Assembly (NCBI GenBank): GCA_965221505.1
Contig: CBDCSI010000002.1
Coordinates: 1,550,001 to 1,614,000 of the forward strand
Direction: 5' to 3'
Source: CAZPXZ01 sp965221505
GTDB taxonomy: Bacteria; Pseudomonadota; Alphaproteobacteria; Rhodobacterales; CAZPXZ01
Length of the DNA: 64,000 nt
Below the pieces are notes generated by a model, which was not told the origin of the DNA, did no database searches, and was given only the letters and a program-made list of their open reading frames with translations. The position numbers and the translations under genes are program-made. Below are positions 60,728 to 64,000 of the stretch, one piece after another (positions within the stretch are counted from its first letter, which is position 1; every line of letters starts with the position of its first letter).

Positions 60728-62398
60728 TCAGCCGGGATCGGTTTCGACTTCGGACTCCTGCCCGTCGCCGTCCAGGAGATCCCTCGCGTTCTCGCGCGCC
60801 CGCTCCGTAATCCTGGCGCCCGAAAGCATGCGCGCGATCTCCTCGATGCGCTCTTCCCGGGTGAGGGCGGCGATCGAGACGTCCGATCCGCTCTCTCGGG
60901 AGACCGAGAGATGCCGGTTGCCGAGCGCGGCGACCTGCGGCGCGTGGGTGACGCAGACGACCTGGGCGCGCCCGGCAAGCCGCCGCAACGTGCGGCCGAC
61001 CGTATCGGCCGTGACGCCGCCGACCCCGATGTCGGCTTCGTCGAGTACGAGGCACGGCAGTGCGCTTCTCTCGGCCGCGACCACGGTGACGGCCAGCGAA
61101 ATCCTCGCCTGTTCTCCGCCCGACGCGACCCGCGCCAGCGAGGCGGGCGGCTGGTCCGGGTTGGTGGCGACCAGGAACTCGACCGCATCCAGGCCCCGCT
61201 CGTTCAACGCCTCCGAGAACGCGACCGAGAGGGAGCCGCCGGCGATGCCCAGGGTCTTCATGAGCCGGCCGACCTTCCGGCCGAAGGCGTCGGCCGCCTT
61301 GCGCCGGGTCTTGCGGACTTCGAGAGCGGCCGCGCGATACGCCTCTTCCCGTTGTCCGATCTCTGCGCTCAGAGTGTCGCGGCGCTCGGAACTCGCCTCG
61401 CGGGCGGCGACCCGGTCGGCGATCGACGCATGGATCTCCGGCAGCCGCGCCGGCTCGGTCCGGTGCTTCCGCGCGATGTCGTGCATGCGTCCGATACGCG
61501 CGTCCAGCTCGGCGAGACGCTCCGGGTCCGGCGCCAGGCGTTCGGCGTAGCGGCGCAGGTCCGAGAGCGCCCCGTCGATCAGCGCGAGCGCCGAATCCGC
61601 GTTCTCTTGCGCGGACGCGAGCGAAGGGTCGTCGCCCTCCAGCCGTCCGATTTCGCTGGCCGCGCTGCGGAGCGAATCGACGTCCTCGAGCGCGGCGAGT
61701 GCGCGGGCGGCGGATTCCCGCAGCGCGTCGATCTGCGACAGGCGGGAGTGCTCGGCGTCGATCGCCTCGTATTCTCCCGGTTGCGGATCGAGTTCCTCGA
61801 GCTCCCGGAGCTGATAGTCGAGCAGCGCGGCCGCGTCGCCGCCGTTTCCCTGCTCTGCTTCCAGCGCTTCCATCTCGCGGACCGCGCGGCGCCAGCGGTC
61901 CCACGCGTCGGCCAGGCGCCGTCGCTTCCGGACCGGCACGCCGTAGTCGTCCAGGAGCGCTAGCTGCACCCGCTTGCGGGCGATTCGCATGGCTTCGCCC
62001 TGGGCATGGACGTCGAGCAGCGTGTCGCCGAGGCCGGCCAGCGTCGCGCGGGTGACCGGCGTGTCGTTCACGAAGGCGTGCGAGCGGCCGCGGCGGTCCA
62101 CGGTACGGCGGGCCACGCAGCGGCCCGGCTCGTCCGGATCGGCGAGTTGCCGCTCTTCGAGATACCGCGCACACTCGCTGCCCGCCTCGACGCGAAACTC
62201 GGCCACTGACTCCGCGCGCTGCGCGCCGCGCCGAATGCGGTCGGCGGACGCGCGCGCGCCGAGAGCGAGCCCGAGGGCGTCCAGGAGGACGGACTTGCCG
62301 GCGCCCGATTCGCCGGTGATCACCGTGAGGCCCGGCCCGAACTCAATTTCGAGCGCGGGAATCACGACCAGATCCCGCACCTGGAGCCGGGTCAGCAT
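60728..62398 (-). CDS. recN: DNA repair protein RecN
   Basis: RecN is an SMC-like ATPase for double-strand-break repair. The 556-residue product has Walker A GESGAGKSVLLDAL at the N-terminus, a central coiled coil and, at the C-terminus, the ABC signature LARVASGGEQARISLA and Walker B CLVLDEADIGVGG. The start MLTRLQVRDLVVIPALEIEF is canonical. Confidence 0.95.
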   Translation of the reverse strand: MLTRLQVRDLVVIPALEIEFGPGLTVITGESGAGKSVLLDALGLALGARASADRIRRGAQRAESVAEFRVEAGSECARYLEERQLADPDEPGRCVARRTVDRRGRSHAFVNDTPVTRATLAGLGDTLLDVHAQGEAMRIARKRVQLALLDDYGVPVRKRRRLADAWDRWRRAVREMEALEAEQGNGGDAAALLDYQLRELEELDPQPGEYEAIDAEHSRLSQIDALRESAARALAALEDVDSLRSAASEIGRLEGDDPSLASAQENADSALALIDGALSDLRRYAERLAPDPERLAELDARIGRMHDIARKHRTEPARLPEIHASIADRVAAREASSERRDTLSAEIGQREEAYRAAALEVRKTRRKAADAFGRKVGRLMKTLGIAGGSLSVAFSEALNERGLDAVEFLVATNPDQPPASLARVASGGEQARISLAVTVVAAERSALPCLVLDEADIGVGGVTADTVGRTLRRLAGRAQVVCVTHAPQVAALGNRHLSVSRESGSDVSIAALTREERIEEIARMLSGARITERARENARDLLDGDGQESEVETDPG

Positions 62399-62753
62399 GC
62401 GTCTTCTCCCGGTTCTTCCGCCCTGCCGGGGCGCTCGCCGCGGACGGCCGGAGACGCCGTTCCATGCAACCGGACGCAGCCGGGGGAAGCCTTGCGTTTG
62501 CCCATGTCCGGCTCGCTCCGCGTGTCGTTCTCCGTCGCGCTCAGTGTACGCCGAAGCGCGGCAGACCGGAATCGGGATCGTGAAGGCGGGGATGCGACCG
62601 GACTCCCCCCGGGCGGACGGCCGAAGCGGGGCGAGCCGTAGGTCGTCATGCCCGGCCGCTCCGGCATCGGGAAGACGGTAGACTCGGCGCTGCGCCGGCT
62701 TCGCGCAGGCGCGCCGCGTAGCGGGGGAGTCTTTCGCCGGAACGGAGCAGGCC
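62399..62753. other. Divergent region between recN and the RidA-DUF1028 pair
   Basis: A 355-base gap that must carry promoters for recN (minus) and the RidA-type gene (plus). I could not identify an SOS box (LexA site) or a clear promoter. Confidence 0.4.
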
Positions 62754-63176
62754 ATGGCACACACGCGCATCCGCAAGTTCAACACCCGCGACGCCTGGGC
62801 CGGTCAGGATCTGGACAACGACCTCGCCATGGCGGTGCGCGCGGGCAACCGCGTGTTCCTCAGGGGCCAGGCGGGCGTGGACTTCGAGGGCAACCTGGTC
62901 GGCGTCGGCGACGCCCGGGCCCAGACCGAGCAGGCGATGCGCAACGTGAAGCAGCTCCTGGAAGAGGTCGGGGCCCGGCTCGACCATATCTGCAAGATCA
63001 CGATCTATATCACCGACCGGGCTTACCGTCGCGACGTCTACCGCGAGATCGGCAAGTGGCTGAAGGGCGTGCATCCCTGTTCCACCGGTCTGATCGTCAG
63101 CGGTCTGGCGGCCCCGGAGCTGGTGATGGAGATCGACGTCGAGGCGGTGATCCCGGACGGGGAAGCGCCGGGCTGA
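62754..63176 (+). CDS. RidA/YjgF-family protein, second copy
   Basis: A 140-residue RidA-family protein. AMAVRAGNRVFLRGQAGVDF opens the fold, QAMRNVKQLLEEVGARLDHICKITIYI-type helix and strand follow, and ELVMEIDVEAVI ends it, with E-I-D in place of the R-x-E-I-E site. It is followed 18 bases later by a DUF1028 gene, a pairing often seen near amino-acid or peptide utilisation genes. Confidence 0.88.
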   Translation: MAHTRIRKFNTRDAWAGQDLDNDLAMAVRAGNRVFLRGQAGVDFEGNLVGVGDARAQTEQAMRNVKQLLEEVGARLDHICKITIYITDRAYRRDVYREIGKWLKGVHPCSTGLIVSGLAAPELVMEIDVEAVIPDGEAPG

Positions 63177-63194
63177 GGGGCGGGAGAGACCCGG

Positions 63195-63875
63195 ATGACG
63201 TTTTCGATCGCCGGCCGGTGCCGCCGGACGGGCCAGTTCGGGATCGCGGTCACCACGTCGAGCATCGCCGTCGGCGCCCGCTGCGTCTGGGTGCGCGAGG
63301 GCGTGGGCGCGGTCGCGACCCAGAACGTCACCAATCCCGCGCTCGGCAAGCTCGGACTGGATCTCCTGGAGCGCGGGATTCCGCCGCCGGAAGCGATGCG
63401 ACGGACGGTCGAGGCCGACGGCGACCATGCCCGGTTTCGACAGCTCGTCCTCCTCGGCGCCGACGGTCCGCCCGTCGTCCACACCGGCGACGCCGTGTTG
63501 CCGATTTGCGGCGAATCGACCGCGGCGGACTGCGCGGCCGCCGGCAACCTCCTCGTCGACGCGGGAGTCGCGGGCGCCATGACGGGCGCCTTCGAACGGC
63601 TCCCGGAGGCCGCGCTCGCCGAGCGGCTGCTCGCCGGCCTCGAAGCCGGACTTGCGGCCGGCGGCGAGCACGGGGCAGTGCGCTCTGCCGCCTTGCAGGT
63701 TCGGGCGCAATACGTCTGGCCGATCTGCGACCTGCGGGTCGACTGGGACGATTCGGACCCGGTCGGCCGGCTGCGCGCGCTCTGGCGCGAGTACGAGCCG
63801 CAACTCGAAGCCTACGTCACCCGAGCGCTCGATCCGGGCGCGGCGCCGTCCTTCGGCGTGCCGGGAGACGAGTAG
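63195..63875 (+). CDS. DUF1028 (Ntn-hydrolase-like) protein
   Basis: A 226-residue DUF1028 protein. MTFSIAGRCRRTGQFGIAVT, SSIAVGARCVWVREGVGAVA and TQNVTNPALG are characteristic; the family adopts an Ntn-hydrolase-like fold of unknown substrate. It is co-directional with and close to the RidA-type gene. After its stop (63876-64000) nothing is seen before the window ends. Confidence 0.87.
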   Translation: MTFSIAGRCRRTGQFGIAVTTSSIAVGARCVWVREGVGAVATQNVTNPALGKLGLDLLERGIPPPEAMRRTVEADGDHARFRQLVLLGADGPPVVHTGDAVLPICGESTAADCAAAGNLLVDAGVAGAMTGAFERLPEAALAERLLAGLEAGLAAGGEHGAVRSAALQVRAQYVWPICDLRVDWDDSDPVGRLRALWREYEPQLEAYVTRALDPGAAPSFGVPGDE

Positions 63876-64000
63876 GGTCGCTCGCCGACCGCATCGACGC
63901 CGCTTTGCCGATTCCGGCGGGTTGGTCTATACCCCTTGCCGGCGACCTTGCCCTGCGCCGGATCCGCGTATCCCGCGGGCGGCCACGGCGCTCCGCCGGC

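Overview
The window comes from a GC-rich alphaproteobacterium. The chromosomal blocks dapF-mtaB-ftsY-yciB, DUF4170-lpxK, dapD-dapE and a single-chain class II ribonucleotide reductase of about 1200 residues are all typical of that class; I cannot name a genus. Coding density is ordinary and most genes lie in short, translationally coupled operons (overlapping ATGA or GTGA junctions). No rRNA, convincing tRNA, CRISPR array or intact insertion sequence was seen.

Layout. 0.6-5.4 kb (minus): dapD, dapE, mutS. 5.5-9.7 kb (plus): a RidA protein, a MATE exporter, an LpxL-type acyltransferase and cinA. 10.0-11.4 kb: a Tat-exported multicopper oxidase. 11.6-19.9 kb: the most unusual locus. It has a two-subunit, strongly divergent glycine-decarboxylase-like enzyme (no gcvT or gcvH in the window), a complete polar-amino-acid ABC transporter, a DAO-family FAD oxidoreductase and a DapA-family lyase; it reads as an uptake and catabolic module for an unidentified amino compound. 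20.0-22.8 kb: two SDR enzymes around an Old Yellow Enzyme. 23.1-24.6 kb: a tandem duplication of small coiled-coil membrane proteins next to a decayed tyrosine recombinase. 24.7-31.4 kb: a 3-hydroxyacyl-CoA dehydrogenase-like enzyme, then a five-gene minus-strand cassette (sugar or polyol ABC transporter, Gfo/Idh/MocA dehydrogenase, GMC oxidoreductase).

31.8-36.4 kb: an AcoX-type NAD kinase, two broken paralogs of an unrecognised small gene family, a decayed GFA-family duplicate, an orphan Bug/TctC solute-binding lipoprotein and an intact GFA protein. 36.4-43.1 kb (minus): aconitase, yciB, ftsY, mtaB, dapF. 43.3-48.5 kb: a secreted peptidoglycan-binding protein, an HD-domain dNTPase-like protein, a thioesterase and gamma-glutamyltransferase. 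48.9-55.8 kb: DUF4170, lpxK, then kdgK, eda and nrdJ on the minus strand. 55.8-57.1 kb: a gene-poor, lower-GC islet upstream of nrdJ with four 21-base tandem repeats and a frameshifted ribbon-helix-helix antitoxin remnant. 57.1-63.9 kb: GNAT, mercaptopyruvate sulfurtransferase, an enoyl-CoA hydratase, a glucarate-dehydratase-like enzyme, recN, a second RidA protein and a DUF1028 protein.

The recurring theme outside the core genes is scavenging of small organic molecules (three solute-binding proteins, many oxidoreductases, kdgK/eda, two RidA proteins), together with several pockets of duplicated and decaying small genes.
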